The position numbers were made by a program, and so were the translations under genes. DNA of 41,294 nt, from assembly GCA_900557195.1 (NCBI GenBank), contig USRT01000018.1, forward strand, positions 1 through 41,294, in the 5' to 3' direction. This DNA is from an uncultured Clostridium sp. GTDB taxonomy: Bacteria; Bacillota; Clostridia; TANB77; CAG-508. The notes beneath the pieces were generated by a model, which was not told the origin of the DNA, searched no databases, and was given only the letters and a program-made list of their open reading frames with translations. Positions 1 through 9,400 of the stretch are shown here, in pieces (the first letter of the stretch is position 1; every line of letters starts with the position of its first letter).

Positions 1-2
1 CA

Positions 3-278
3 GACCATATACATATGTATGTGAGTATACCACCAAAGTTAGCAATATCATCATTTATGGGATATCTAAAAGGAAAAAGTACATTAATAATATTTGAAAG
101 GCATGCAAATTTAAAATATAAATATGGAAATAGAAGTTTCTGGTGTAGAGGATTTTATGTAAGTACGGTAGGAAATAACAAATCAGCAGTATATAACTAT
201 GTAGAAAATCAATTAAAGGAAGATATGATGTCAGATCAAATTACAATAAAAGAATATAAAGACCCTTTTAAAGGGTAG
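3..278 (+). CDS. tnpA: IS200/IS605-family transposase TnpA, C-terminal part (cut by window edge)
   Basis: The reading frame is open from the window start and ends in TAG at 276-278. The first residues are DHIH, giving the HxH part of the HUH metal site, followed by VSIPPK, MGYLKGKS and RHANLKYKYGNRSFWCRGFY, which are typical of IS200 TnpA (Y1 HUH transposase, single-strand cut-and-paste). The catalytic tyrosine should lie in the C-terminal helix, where tyrosines occur in VYNYVENQ. The N-terminal half lies outside the window, so I cannot say whether the gene is intact. No TnpB partner follows. The element sits just upstream of a defence RT, a common place for IS200-type insertions. Confidence 0.9.
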   Translation, partial: DHIHMYVSIPPKLAISSFMGYLKGKSTLIIFERHANLKYKYGNRSFWCRGFYVSTVGNNKSAVYNYVENQLKEDMMSDQITIKEYKDPFKG

Positions 279-284
279 TAAGTA

Positions 285-400
285 ATAAGAACGCAAGCGA
301 AAGTAGCGTAAGCCATCAAACTGGGACGCTTTAGCGTTTGCTATTATTAAGGCCTTATAGGCCGATATGAAAATCCCCCAGTTATACTGGGGGATAGACA
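285..400 (+). mobile_element. Probable right end of the IS200-type element (hairpins)
   Basis: Downstream of tnpA there are nested inverted repeats (AACGC at 290 with GCGTT at 334; AGCGT at 306 with ACGCT at 327), an AGGCC/GGCC repeat near 351-363, and a strong hairpin at 374-394 with arms TCCCCCAGT and ACTGGGGGA. IS200/IS605 ends carry such subterminal hairpins as transposase recognition sites. The 374-394 hairpin may also terminate tnpA transcription. A near copy of this hairpin lies at the other end of the window (41231-41251). Confidence 0.6.
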
Positions 401-424
401 AACTGTAATTTTTTGGGAAATTTA

Positions 425-453
425 TTGAAATAAAAAGAATTTTAATGTATAAT
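425..453 (+). promoter_or_regulatory. Sigma-A promoter for the RT-associated ncRNA
   Basis: TTGAAA at 425-430, a 17-bp spacer and TATAAT at 448-453 make a near-consensus promoter. Transcription would start near 460, about 300 nt before the RT start codon. This is far longer than a normal leader and points to a separate ncRNA. Confidence 0.8.
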
Positions 454-488
454 ATGTTTGTCCTATAAAAATAGTTATAGGAGATTTA

Positions 489-641
489 TATTACTGCAAT
501 GTCAAGTACTAATTTAATATTTATATTGACAATTATGTCAACATCTATATTACACAGTATTTCAATTGCATAGATTATGAATAAATCAATTAACGAACTT
601 GAATTGTTCATATATCTAACCTCCATTATATTATACCATAT
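489..641 (-). other. Predicted template segment encoding a concatemer-only 'neo'-type repeat ORF
   Basis: The complementary strand is open from 680 down to a TAA at 488-486. It starts properly at ATG 611-609 (MNNSSSLIDLFII...) behind GGAGG at 624-620, eight nt before the ATG. Copying 641 to 489 and jumping back to 641 at the shared tetramer TATT (489-492 and 642-645) gives a 153-nt, 51-codon unit. It has no stop, ends ...LDIAVI, reads on IWYNIMEVRY and re-enters MNNSSS, so the ORF is endless. The junction places TTGACA (505-500) 17 bp before TATAAT (635-630). An alternative jump at ATATTA (488-493 and 638-643) gives 150 nt, also in frame, but with a 14-bp spacer. The 153-nt model is an inference from spacing. 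Confidence 0.6.
619..638 (-). promoter_or_regulatory. Antisense extended -10 box and Shine-Dalgarno of the neo-type ORF
   Basis: On the minus strand, TGGTATAAT (638-630) is an extended -10 and TGGAGGT (625-619) a consensus Shine-Dalgarno ahead of ATG 611. In the chromosome the -35 position (658-653) reads CCAATA, which is not a -35 box. The missing TTGACA lies at 505-500 and becomes correctly placed only after concatenation. Confidence 0.6.
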
Positions 642-758
642 TATTTCTTTGGTATTGGAGAACAGCAGATAGCATAGCAATATGTTAGGAACACTTCAGG
701 TCTGCCAATCTATAAGGATTTCTGCGTTCCGATTGGTAGGCCTTGAAAAGGAGAAAAT

Positions 759-2051
759 ATGAAAAAAAGGAAAATTTATAAAAATAAAGGCTATACTCAT
801 TTCGATAGTAGAAAACCAGAGTACTGGAAATATTTAAATAGTATAAGAAATCCAAAATGGATAGAAAGACATGCTTTTTATCCATTTATTTATTATAAAG
901 AAGGAAGAAATAAATTTAATGGTGAAGAGATAATACCAAAATCAAGAGACATAAGATATTCTTCACATATAGATAGATATATTTATGAGTATTATAATGA
1001 TATATTATCAAAAAAGTACAATAAATATGCAAAACAATTAGGAATAAACCAAGCAGTTATTGCTTATAGAACAAATTTAAATAAGAGCAATATACATTTT
1101 TCAAGTGATGTTTTTAAATTTTTAAATAAGCAAGAAAATGCATTTATTATAGTATCAGATTTTACTAATTTTTTTGATAGTTTAAATCATCAGTATTTAA
1201 AGGATAGATTAAAAGAAATATTAAAAGTTGATACATTACAAAATGATTATTATAAAGTATTTAAAAGTATAACTAAATATTCTTATATCGAGTATAATGA
1301 TATATTAAATGAATTGCATTTAAAGCATAAAGAACTAACTAAATTACACAAAGAAAGGTTATTTGATATAGATCAGTTTAGAAAATTTAAACAGGGAAAA
1401 GTTCATGTTAATAAAGAAGTATATGGAATGGTTCAAGGTTCTGCTATTAGTTCAGTTATGTCAAATATATACATGACAAAATTTGATAAATTAGTAAATG
1501 ACATAGTAACATCAAATAACGGAATTTATAGAAGATATTCGGATGATATTATTATAATAATTCCTAATATAGCTAAAGCAAAAGAATTATATAATAAGAT
1601 TATGAGTATAAAGGACAAAATACCTAATTTAATAATGAGTCCAGAAAAGACAAGTTGTTTTATAAAAAGAAAAGACAGTATTACTAGTATAGATATAGTA
1701 AAAAATAAAGTTTTAAAAGAAAATACTATTATTAATTATCTTGGCTTTTCATATGATGGAAAGTGTGTGAAAATAAGAGAAAAAACAGTGGCAAAGTATT
1801 ATAGAAAGATGTATGCTAGAATAAAAACAATAAATAGATGGACAGTAAAAACAGGAAATAACATAGGAAGAAAAAAATTATATAAGCAGTATTCTTATTT
1901 AGGAAAAAGAACAAAAGATATAAAGAAAGGTAATTTCTTAACATATGTGGATAGATCTAAAAAAGAATATGACGATCTAGGAAGAATGGAAGAACAAGTC
2001 AAAAATAGTTGGAAATACATGAGTAAGAGATTAGTAAAAATAAGAAAATGA
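759..2051 (+). CDS. Defence-associated reverse transcriptase, DRT2/UG2-like
   Basis: A 430-residue single-domain RT. Motif A is VSDFTNFFDS (Asp134), motif B is MVQGSAISS (226-232), motif C is RRYSDDII (Asp262-Asp263), motif D contains SPEKTSCF and motif E contains YLGF. There is no group II intron maturase domain, no DGR variable repeat and no retron msr/msd nearby. The ATG at 759 follows AGGAG at 749-753. Length, stand-alone nature and a promoter-driven structured RNA upstream fit the DRT2 class, whose RT copies the ncRNA repeatedly to build a gene for a growth-arresting protein on phage infection. DRT9 is the main alternative, but the concatemer-ready antisense ORF favours DRT2. A terminator follows directly. 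Confidence 0.8.
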   Translation: MKKRKIYKNKGYTHFDSRKPEYWKYLNSIRNPKWIERHAFYPFIYYKEGRNKFNGEEIIPKSRDIRYSSHIDRYIYEYYNDILSKKYNKYAKQLGINQAVIAYRTNLNKSNIHFSSDVFKFLNKQENAFIIVSDFTNFFDSLNHQYLKDRLKEILKVDTLQNDYYKVFKSITKYSYIEYNDILNELHLKHKELTKLHKERLFDIDQFRKFKQGKVHVNKEVYGMVQGSAISSVMSNIYMTKFDKLVNDIVTSNNGIYRRYSDDIIIIIPNIAKAKELYNKIMSIKDKIPNLIMSPEKTSCFIKRKDSITSIDIVKNKVLKENTIINYLGFSYDGKCVKIREKTVAKYYRKMYARIKTINRWTVKTGNNIGRKKLYKQYSYLGKRTKDIKKGNFLTYVDRSKKEYDDLGRMEEQVKNSWKYMSKRLVKIRK

Positions 2052-2080
2052 AAATAGAAGTAGAAATACTTCTATTTTTT
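2051..2080 (+). terminator. Rho-independent terminator after the RT gene
   Basis: Arms AAAATAGAAGTA (2051-2062) and TACTTCTATTTT (2067-2078) are perfectly complementary with a GAAA loop and a T-run. It closes the ncRNA-RT unit. Confidence 0.85.
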
Positions 2081-2100
2081 GTAAAAAAGAGGAAAATTTG

Positions 2101-2129
2101 TTGAGAAATAAAAGATTTTATGATATATT
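2101..2129 (+). promoter_or_regulatory. Probable promoter of the type I R-M operon
   Basis: TTGAGA (2101-2106), a 17-bp spacer and TATATT (2124-2129) lie about 35 bp before hsdM. Confidence 0.5.
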
Positions 2130-2163
2130 ATAAATGGAAAATTAGAAAATTTTGGAGGAAAAT

Positions 2164-3687
2164 ATGTCAAAGAGTGAAAGTAGTACTATGTTAGGATATG
2201 AAGATAAATTATGGCAAGCAGCAGATAAATTAAGAGGAAGTATGGATTCAAGTGAATATAAACATGTTGTTTTAGGCCTTATATTCTTAAAATATGTATC
2301 TGATGCATTTGAAACAAAATATCAAGAATTATTAAAAGATGAATATGCAGATGAAGAAGATAAAGATGAATATACTGCAGAAAATATCTTCTGGGTTCCA
2401 AAGATTGCTAGATGGAATGAAATTTTAAGATATGCAAATACACCCGAAATAGGTAAAGTAATAGATAGTGCAATGGAATCAATAGAAAAGGAAAACCCTT
2501 CATTAAAAGGAGTGCTAAATAAGAACTATTCAAGACCAGAATTGGAGAAAACAACTTTAGGAGAATTAGTTACATTATTTACAAATATAGAAATAGGAAC
2601 AGATAAAGCAAAAGAAATGGATATGCTTGGTAGAGTATATGAATATTTTTTAAGTAAATTTGCTTCAGCAGAAGGAAAAGGTGGAGGAGAATTCTATACA
2701 CCAGCTTGTATAGTAAAAACACTAGTTGAAATGATAGAACCTTTTAAAGGAAGAGTTTATGATCCTTGTTGTGGTTCAGGAGGAATGTTCGTTCAATCAT
2801 CAAAATTTGTAAAAGAGCATCAAGGAAACATTAATGATGTATCTATATTTGGACAAGAAAGGAATCCTACTACTTGGAAATTAGCTAAAATGAACTTAGC
2901 AATAAGAAGAATAGATGGAAATTTAGGAAGTCACAATGCAGATACATTCCATGAAGACTTGCACAAAACATTGAAAGCTGATTATATACTAGCAAATCCA
3001 CCTTTTAATGTGTCTGATTGGGGAGGAGATAAATTAAAAGAAGACATCCGTTGGCAATACGGAGTACCTCCAACTGGAAATGCAAACTATGCATGGCTAC
3101 AACATATGCTACATCACTTAAATCCAGAAACAGGAGTTGCAGGTACAGTATTAGCAAATGGTTCTCTTTCAAGTGATACATCAAATGAAGGAAATATTCG
3201 TAAAAATATGATTGAAGGTGATGCTATAGATGCAATAGTTGCCATGCCAAGTCAATTATTTTATGCAACTGGAATACCTTGCTGTTTATGGATAATGAGA
3301 AGAAATAAAAACGAAAATACAAAGAACAAAATTTTATTTATAGATGCAAGAAATATGGGAAATATGATAGATAGAAAAGTAAGAGAACTCTCAGAGGAAG
3401 ATATACAAAAAATAGCAAAAACATACTATAAATGGAGAAAAAATGAGAATTATGAAGATATCAAAGGATTTTGTAAATCTTCTAATAAAGAAGAAGTGAA
3501 AGAAAATAATTATATATTAACTCCAGGAAGATATGTTGGAACAGAAAAGATAAAAGAAGATGGAATACCTTTTGAAGAAAAAATGAAAAAGTTAACGGAA
3601 GATTTAATGAAACAAATGGTAGAATCAGTAAAATTAGATGAAGAAATAAAAAAGGTATTAGGAGATATTAAACATGGAAATTACTAA
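2164..3687 (+). CDS. hsdM: Type I R-M DNA methyltransferase subunit HsdM
   Basis: A 507-residue N6-adenine methyltransferase subunit. The N-terminal HsdM helical domain includes LWQAADKLRG and VLGLIFLKYVSDAF. The SAM-binding motif VYDPCCGSGGMF sits near residue 200 and the catalytic motif ILANPPFN near 280. EFYTPACIVKTLVE is also a family hallmark. The ATG at 2164 is chosen because GGAGG lies at 2154-2158; an upstream TTG at 2152 is less likely. With HsdS it methylates the bipartite target, and with HsdR it restricts unmodified DNA. The gene overlaps the next one by 14 nt, suggesting translational coupling. It contains no in-frame CGG codon. Confidence 0.95.
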   Translation: MSKSESSTMLGYEDKLWQAADKLRGSMDSSEYKHVVLGLIFLKYVSDAFETKYQELLKDEYADEEDKDEYTAENIFWVPKIARWNEILRYANTPEIGKVIDSAMESIEKENPSLKGVLNKNYSRPELEKTTLGELVTLFTNIEIGTDKAKEMDMLGRVYEYFLSKFASAEGKGGGEFYTPACIVKTLVEMIEPFKGRVYDPCCGSGGMFVQSSKFVKEHQGNINDVSIFGQERNPTTWKLAKMNLAIRRIDGNLGSHNADTFHEDLHKTLKADYILANPPFNVSDWGGDKLKEDIRWQYGVPPTGNANYAWLQHMLHHLNPETGVAGTVLANGSLSSDTSNEGNIRKNMIEGDAIDAIVAMPSQLFYATGIPCCLWIMRRNKNENTKNKILFIDARNMGNMIDRKVRELSEEDIQKIAKTYYKWRKNENYEDIKGFCKSSNKEEVKENNYILTPGRYVGTEKIKEDGIPFEEKMKKLTEDLMKQMVESVKLDEEIKKVLGDIKHGNY

Positions 3688-4630
3688 TGTTATATTGGAT
3701 ACTAATTTATTGTATGAATATGGAAAAAATGAAATAAAAAATTACAGAAAATTTGAATTGAGTTCTAATTTTGATTCTATTGTGAGCTTTTTAGAGATGA
3801 ATGATATAAGTGATAGATACAAAGTATGGGTGCCAGAAATTGTATTTATGGAATTAGAAAAGCAAAGAAAAGAAAAATATAAAGTTAGTGTAGACAATAT
3901 AAAAAAAGAATTTGAAAAACTTAAGGAATTTAAAGATGTTGAATTAAAATTACCCGAAATACGTTATGAGGAAGAAATTAAACAATATATAATAAACTAT
4001 ATAAAAAATTATGAAATAAATGTGCTAAGAATAGCAAAAGATGCACAATTATTTAAAAGAATACTAGAAAGGTGTATTAACAAGAAAAAACCATTTTGCG
4101 GAGAATCCGATAAAGGTTTTAAAGATGTAGTTTTATGGGAAAGCATCATTGAATATGCTAAGGAAAATTCAAACAATGAAAAATTTATGTTAATTACAGA
4201 CAATTCAAACGATTTTATAAAAAATTTAGAACATGAATTTTGGGATAGAACAGGAAAAGAGATAACTATTTATTACAAAATAAAAGATTTTCAAGAATCA
4301 ATAATGGATATAAATGAAATAGAGTCTAGAATACCATTGAATAACAGCATAATAGAAAGCGAAAATGAAAGTGGAGAATTTATTGATAAAATCAATAAAT
4401 TTATATTAGAAAATGAAGAAATAAAAATTGAAAAATTAGAGACAGAAGACAATAACTATGATCTTAAAATACAAGATATTGTGGATATAGGAAATAAAGA
4501 GTATAATATATGTGTTTTATACATATCTAGAGAATATTTAAATAAGCAAGAAATATGTCGAGAGTTTGATATAAAAGTCATTGTAAAAGAAAATGAAGGA
4601 ATAATAATACAAAACATTACAGAAATATAA
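3674..4630 (+). CDS. PIN-domain (DUF4935-like) protein inside the R-M operon
   Basis: A 318-residue protein opening with NVILDTNLLYEY, the first acidic motif of PIN nucleases. A conserved Glu lies in WVPEIVFMELEKQ, DKGFKDVVLWESII carries the middle acidic residues, and FMLITDNSNDF near residue 180 is the last acidic motif. The C-terminal third is charged and unassigned. PIN domains are metal-dependent ribonucleases. This one resembles the DUF4935 (PIN_12) group, which I recognise by motif only. It starts inside hsdM (14-nt overlap) and is followed by hsdS, so it is co-expressed with the methylase and specificity subunits. A back-up or abortive nuclease acting when modification fails is an inference. 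Confidence 0.75.
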   Translation: MEITNVILDTNLLYEYGKNEIKNYRKFELSSNFDSIVSFLEMNDISDRYKVWVPEIVFMELEKQRKEKYKVSVDNIKKEFEKLKEFKDVELKLPEIRYEEEIKQYIINYIKNYEINVLRIAKDAQLFKRILERCINKKKPFCGESDKGFKDVVLWESIIEYAKENSNNEKFMLITDNSNDFIKNLEHEFWDRTGKEITIYYKIKDFQESIMDINEIESRIPLNNSIIESENESGEFIDKINKFILENEEIKIEKLETEDNNYDLKIQDIVDIGNKEYNICVLYISREYLNKQEICREFDIKVIVKENEGIIIQNITEI

Positions 4631-4647
4631 TACGTTTAGGAGGAAAA

Positions 4648-5808
4648 ATGAAATATAAAAAATTAGGAGAAGAGTGTTACATAGTAATGGGACAATCGCC
4701 TGAATCAAAAACATATAATTCAAAAAGAGAAGGAATACCATTTTTACAAGGAAGAAAGACTTTTGGAAGAATATATCCATATATTGACACTTGGACCACT
4801 CATCCTATAAGAATAGGCAAAAAAGACTCTGTGTTATTTAGTGTTAGAGCTCCAGTAGGAGATGTTAATATTGCAACAGAAGAAATATGTATAGGTAGAG
4901 GACTTGCTTCAATTAGCATGAAAAATAAACATAATTTGTATTTATATTATTTATTACTTGATAATAGAGAGAATATAAAGAATATGTCGACAGGTACAGT
5001 TTTTGAATCTATAAATAGATCCGAATTAGAAAATTTAGTATTGAAATTTCATGAAGAAAAAGAACAATATAAAATAGAAAAATTGTTAGGAAATATAGAT
5101 AAAAAAATAGAATTAAATAATCAGATAAATGATAATTTGTATGAAATGTTAAAATGGTTATATAAAGAATTGTATTTAAGTAGTGACGATTATAATATTT
5201 GGGATGATATGACTTTAAATGATATTACAAGTAAATTTGCTACAGGACTAAATCCAAGAAAAAATTTTGTTTTAGGACAAGGAAATAATTATTATGTAAC
5301 AATTAAAAATATGCCAAATAATAAAGTAATATTAGATGATAAATGTGATAAGGTTGATGACGATGCATTGGTTAAAATAAACAAGAGGTCAGATTTAAAA
5401 GTCGGAGATTTATTATTTTCAGGAATAGGAACAATTGGTAGAACTTATTTAATAAAAAGCGAACCAACCAATTGGAACATAAGTGAATCAATTTTTACTA
5501 TTAGACCAAATGAAAAAATATCATCTGAGTTCTTATACTTATTGCTACTTGATAATGACATGCAAAATTATGCAGTCAGTAAGGCAAGTGGTAGTGTACA
5601 AAAAGGTATCAGAATGTCAGATTTAAAATCATATAAATTAAAAGTGCCAGATAAAAAGTGGATGGATGATTTTACTAATAAGGTTTCTCCGCTAATAAAC
5701 AAAATATATTCTAATATCAATGAAAATGAAACTTTATCTCAATTGAGAGATACTTTACTACCAAAGTTAATGAATGATGAAATTGACCTGGAAAACATAG
5801 AAATTTAG
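4648..5808 (+). CDS. hsdS: Type I R-M specificity subunit HsdS
   Basis: A 386-residue specificity subunit with two target-recognition domains in tandem. The first runs from KKLGEECYIVMGQSPESKTY to about residue 140. A coiled spacer follows (KIEKLLGNIDKKIELNNQIND). The second starts near residue 190 (DDMTLNDITSKFATG) and ends in another helical spacer (ETLSQLRDTLLPKLMNDEI). The two halves read the two parts of a split DNA target. AGGAGG precedes ATG 4648. The usual hsdM-hsdS order is broken only by the PIN gene. No recombinase or silent second hsdS is in the window, so phase variation is not indicated. Confidence 0.92.
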   Translation: MKYKKLGEECYIVMGQSPESKTYNSKREGIPFLQGRKTFGRIYPYIDTWTTHPIRIGKKDSVLFSVRAPVGDVNIATEEICIGRGLASISMKNKHNLYLYYLLLDNRENIKNMSTGTVFESINRSELENLVLKFHEEKEQYKIEKLLGNIDKKIELNNQINDNLYEMLKWLYKELYLSSDDYNIWDDMTLNDITSKFATGLNPRKNFVLGQGNNYYVTIKNMPNNKVILDDKCDKVDDDALVKINKRSDLKVGDLLFSGIGTIGRTYLIKSEPTNWNISESIFTIRPNEKISSEFLYLLLLDNDMQNYAVSKASGSVQKGIRMSDLKSYKLKVPDKKWMDDFTNKVSPLINKIYSNINENETLSQLRDTLLPKLMNDEIDLENIEI

Positions 5809-5855
5809 TCATACAAATAACCATTTTATGTATGAATACTAAAAAGGGAGAGATT

Positions 5856-6425
5856 ATGGAACAAAATTTTATAACAATATTACAAGTAGTAGTTACAATT
5901 TTCGTTGCGTTTATAACAGCATTTTTTACCAACAGAAATGAAAGAAAAAAACAAACAACAGTATTTTTTAAGCAAGAAGGAATAAAAGAACAAAAAGAAA
6001 TTTTAGATTTTTGGTGTTCGATATTATTTACAGATTATGAAGCAACAATAAAAAGGTATATAAAAGAAAACGCAAAAAGAATAATAGATGAAAATAATAT
6101 AAACAAGCCTAATGAAATAACGGATACTATGGCAATAAAATTAGTACAAAAAGATAGTTATATGTATTCTTCAAAATTGACATTAAAGTATATAGGAAGT
6201 TATATGCAAGAAGTATTTAAAAATAAAGAAGAACAAAATATAATAAAGCAAATGTTCTTAGTAGGAAAAATAATAAGTAATATGAAATATGATTTTACTG
6301 GCGAAAAGACTTCAGTAATGGATTTATTGAAGATAAAAATAAATGATTTAGATCTAAAAAAGAAACTAAGGATATATTGTTATGAAATAGAATATTTCTT
6401 TATATCTAATTATATAAGAATATAA
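5856..6425 (+). CDS. Membrane-anchored protein of unknown function in the R-M operon
   Basis: A 189-residue protein with one N-terminal transmembrane segment (about residues 5-24, rich in I, V, F and A) followed by RNERKK, so the rest should be cytoplasmic. The body is helical and charged. ATG 5856 is chosen because AGGGAGAG precedes it; ATG 5832 lacks a ribosome site. It lies between hsdS and hsdR, 16 bp before hsdR. I do not recognise a family. Membrane-anchored small proteins occur in defence operons as accessory effectors, but no function is assigned here. Confidence 0.7.
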   Translation: MEQNFITILQVVVTIFVAFITAFFTNRNERKKQTTVFFKQEGIKEQKEILDFWCSILFTDYEATIKRYIKENAKRIIDENNINKPNEITDTMAIKLVQKDSYMYSSKLTLKYIGSYMQEVFKNKEEQNIIKQMFLVGKIISNMKYDFTGEKTSVMDLLKIKINDLDLKKKLRIYCYEIEYFFISNYIRI

Positions 6426-6440
6426 AAAAGGAGTAAATTT

Positions 6441-9400
6441 ATGTTTAAAGAAGAACAAGTGGAACAAGCAATAATTGAACAATTACAAGGATTAGGTTAC
6501 GAATATTTATATGGACCAGAGATTGAAAGGGATTATAAAGAAGTAATAATAAAAGACATATTTTTTAGTTCTCTTTTTAAAATTAATCCAGATATAACAC
6601 AAGAAATTGCAGATGAAGTGTATAGAAAAATAAGAACTTTTACAAATATTGGTTTAGTGCAAGCTAATTATGAATTTTATCACATGCTTTATGCTGGAGT
6701 AGAAATACCAATAGAAGGTGATAGAACATATACTGCAAAATTAATTGACAGAAATAATATAGAAAATAATTCTTTTTATGTAATAAATCAATATACTATT
6801 ATAGAATATAAAGAGAAAAGACCAGATGTAATTATTTTTATAAATGGTATGCCACTTGTTGTGTTTGAACTTAAAAGTGTAATAAAAGAAGATACAACAA
6901 TAGAGAATGCATACAATCAAATAAAAAATTATCAACAAGATATTAGAACACTATTTTATTATAATGCGTTCAATGTTATATCTGACGGAGTTAATACTAG
7001 AATTGGAACAATAACTGCTGATTTTTCAAGATACATGACATGGAAATCAAAAAATGGAGAGAAGCCAGAAGAAAATATTGAACAAGTTGACGTTTTAATG
7101 GAAGGTGTTTTTAAAAAAGAAAGAATAATTGATATAATAACTAATTTCATTATGTTCCAAAATAAAGAAGGAAAAGATATAAAAATATTAGCTGGATATC
7201 ATCAATATTTCGCAGTGAAAAAATCTATTGTAAGTACAAAAAAAGCATTAAAAGAACATACAAAAAAAGCTGGAGTAGTATGGCATACACAAGGCTCAGG
7301 AAAAAGCTTTGCAATGGTATTTTATGCAGGGCTGTTATTAAAAGATGTTAATCTAAATAATCCTACAATAGTCGTTTTAACCGATAGAAATGATTTGGAC
7401 AATCAGCTGTACACGACATTTTCAACATGTAGTAGAGAGTGCTTACCACAACAATGTAAGCAAGCTGAAAGTAGAAGTGAATTAAAAGAATATTTAAGAG
7501 TAAATGCTGGAGGCATAATATTCACAACGATACAAAAATTTGAAGAGGATAATGACATTTTATCAAATAGAGAAAACATCATATTTATAGCTGATGAAGC
7601 TCATAGAAGTCAATATGGAACAGAGAAAAAATTAAACCGAAAAACGGGAGAGTTCAAAATAGGATATGCTAAAAAAATGAGAGATGCTCTTCCAAATGCA
7701 ACATTTATAGGATTTACAGGAACACCAATTGAAATGGCAGATAAGAGTACAAGACTTTTATTTGGAGATTACATAGATATATATGATATGACACAGGCTG
7801 TGCTTGATAATGCTACAGTACCAATTTATTATGAAAATAGAGTGGCTAAATTAAAATTAGATGAATGTGTTTTACATGATATAGATGAAGAATATCAATA
7901 TATTTCATACAATGATGAAGCAACTGAAGAAATAATAGAACAATCAAAGGCAGAACTTGCAAAATTAGAGACTGTAATTGGTTCAAAACAAAGACTAGAA
8001 ATGTTAGCAAAAGACATTATTAGCCATTATGAACAAAGACAAGATATATTAAATGGAAAAGCGATGATTGTATGTATGAGTAGGAAAATAACTATTAATC
8101 TATATAAAGAAATTTTAAATATAAGACCTAATTATAATGAAAAAATAAAAGTTGTACTAACAGATAATAATAATGATCCAGAAGAATGGCATGATATTGT
8201 TGGAAATAAACAATATAGAGACAATTTAGCAATAGAATTTAAAGATAGTAAAAGTAAACTAAAAATCGTAATTGTAGTAGATATGTGGCTTACTGGATTC
8301 GATGTGCCAGATTTAGCTACAATGTATATAGACAAACCTATGAAAGGACATAACCTAATGCAAGCGATTGCAAGAGTTAATAGAGTGTATAAAGATAAAG
8401 AAGCAGGTTTAATAGTAGATTATATTGGTATTGGAGCAGATTTAAAAGCTGCATTAAACGAATATACAAATAGAGATAGAGATAAAATACCTGATATTAC
8501 AGCTGCATATGCAATATTAAGAGAAAAATTAGAAATAATGAGAGACATATTTTACGGATTTGATTATTCAGACTTTTTGGGATATTCAAATCAAGCTAGG
8601 TTAAAAATACTTACAAGTGGTATTAACTATATATTATCTCAAACAGAAGAAGATAAAAAAGAATTTGTTAGACAAGCAACAGCTTTATCACAGGCAGAAA
8701 CTTTAGCACGTTCACTATTAGATGAAAGAACAAAAACAGAAGTAGAATATTTTAAAGGAGTAAAAGTTGGTATTTGTAAAATAACAGGAACAGGAAAATT
8801 GACTACAACAGAAGTAAATCAAAGAATATTAAATGTTTTAGAACAAGCAATACAAGAAGATGGAATAATAGATATATTTAAAGCTGCTGAAAAGAATAGT
8901 CCAGAAATATCAATATTTTCTGAAGAATACATGGCTGGACTAAAAAATATGAAAAACAAGAATATTGCAGCAGAATTATTAAAAAAACTATTAGAAGGTA
9001 ATATAAAGTTATTCAGAAAAACAAACTTAGTAAAAGCTGAACTGTTTTCCGAAAAGATGGAATCTATCATGAATAAATACAATAATAGGCTAATAACAAG
9101 TGCAGAAGTAATAGAAGAACTATTAAAATTATCACAAGAAGTTGTAGAATCTAGAAATGAAGGAAAAGAAAAAGGATTAACAGAGGATGAATATGCTTTT
9201 TATGATGCTTTGGTAAAAGATCCAAAAGTTTTGAAAGAAATGCAAGATGACATACTAATTAAACTAGCACATGAATTAACAGAAACAGTTAGAAAAAACA
9301 GAACAGTGGATTGGGAAAAGAAGGAATCTGCTAGAGCTTTTATGAGACGAGAGATAAAGAGACTTTTAAGAAAATATCATTATCCACCAGAAAAGGCAGA

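Larger units (their letters stand above)
460..750 (+). ncRNA. Structured ncRNA of a DRT2-like defence RT (putative template RNA)
   Basis: The segment from the promoter to the RT Shine-Dalgarno has no sense ORF but strong structure. A 5' stem is formed by TCCTATA (461-467) and TATAGGA (475-481). TTGACA-ATTA-TGTCAA (526-541) is a perfect hairpin. ATACCA (633-638) pairs with TGGTAT (650-655). A 13-bp stem joins 698-710 to 731-743 with only two G-U pairs. GGAAC (688-692) can pair with GTTCC (726-730) in that stem's loop, giving a pseudoknot next to the RT RBS. DRT2 (UG2) systems carry such an ncRNA directly upstream of the RT, which uses it as a rolling-circle-like template. The RNA ends and the family assignment are inferred. 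Confidence 0.75.

Noticed and set aside
536..541. Second antisense TTGACA in the RT ncRNA as the -35 of the neo-type promoter
   Set aside because: It lies about 36 nt too far upstream of the junction -10. It is better explained as half of the TTGACA-ATTA-TGTCAA hairpin.
759..2051. RT as a retron, group II intron or DGR
   Set aside because: No msr/msd-type inverted repeats, no maturase or intron domains V/VI, and no TR/VR pair are visible.
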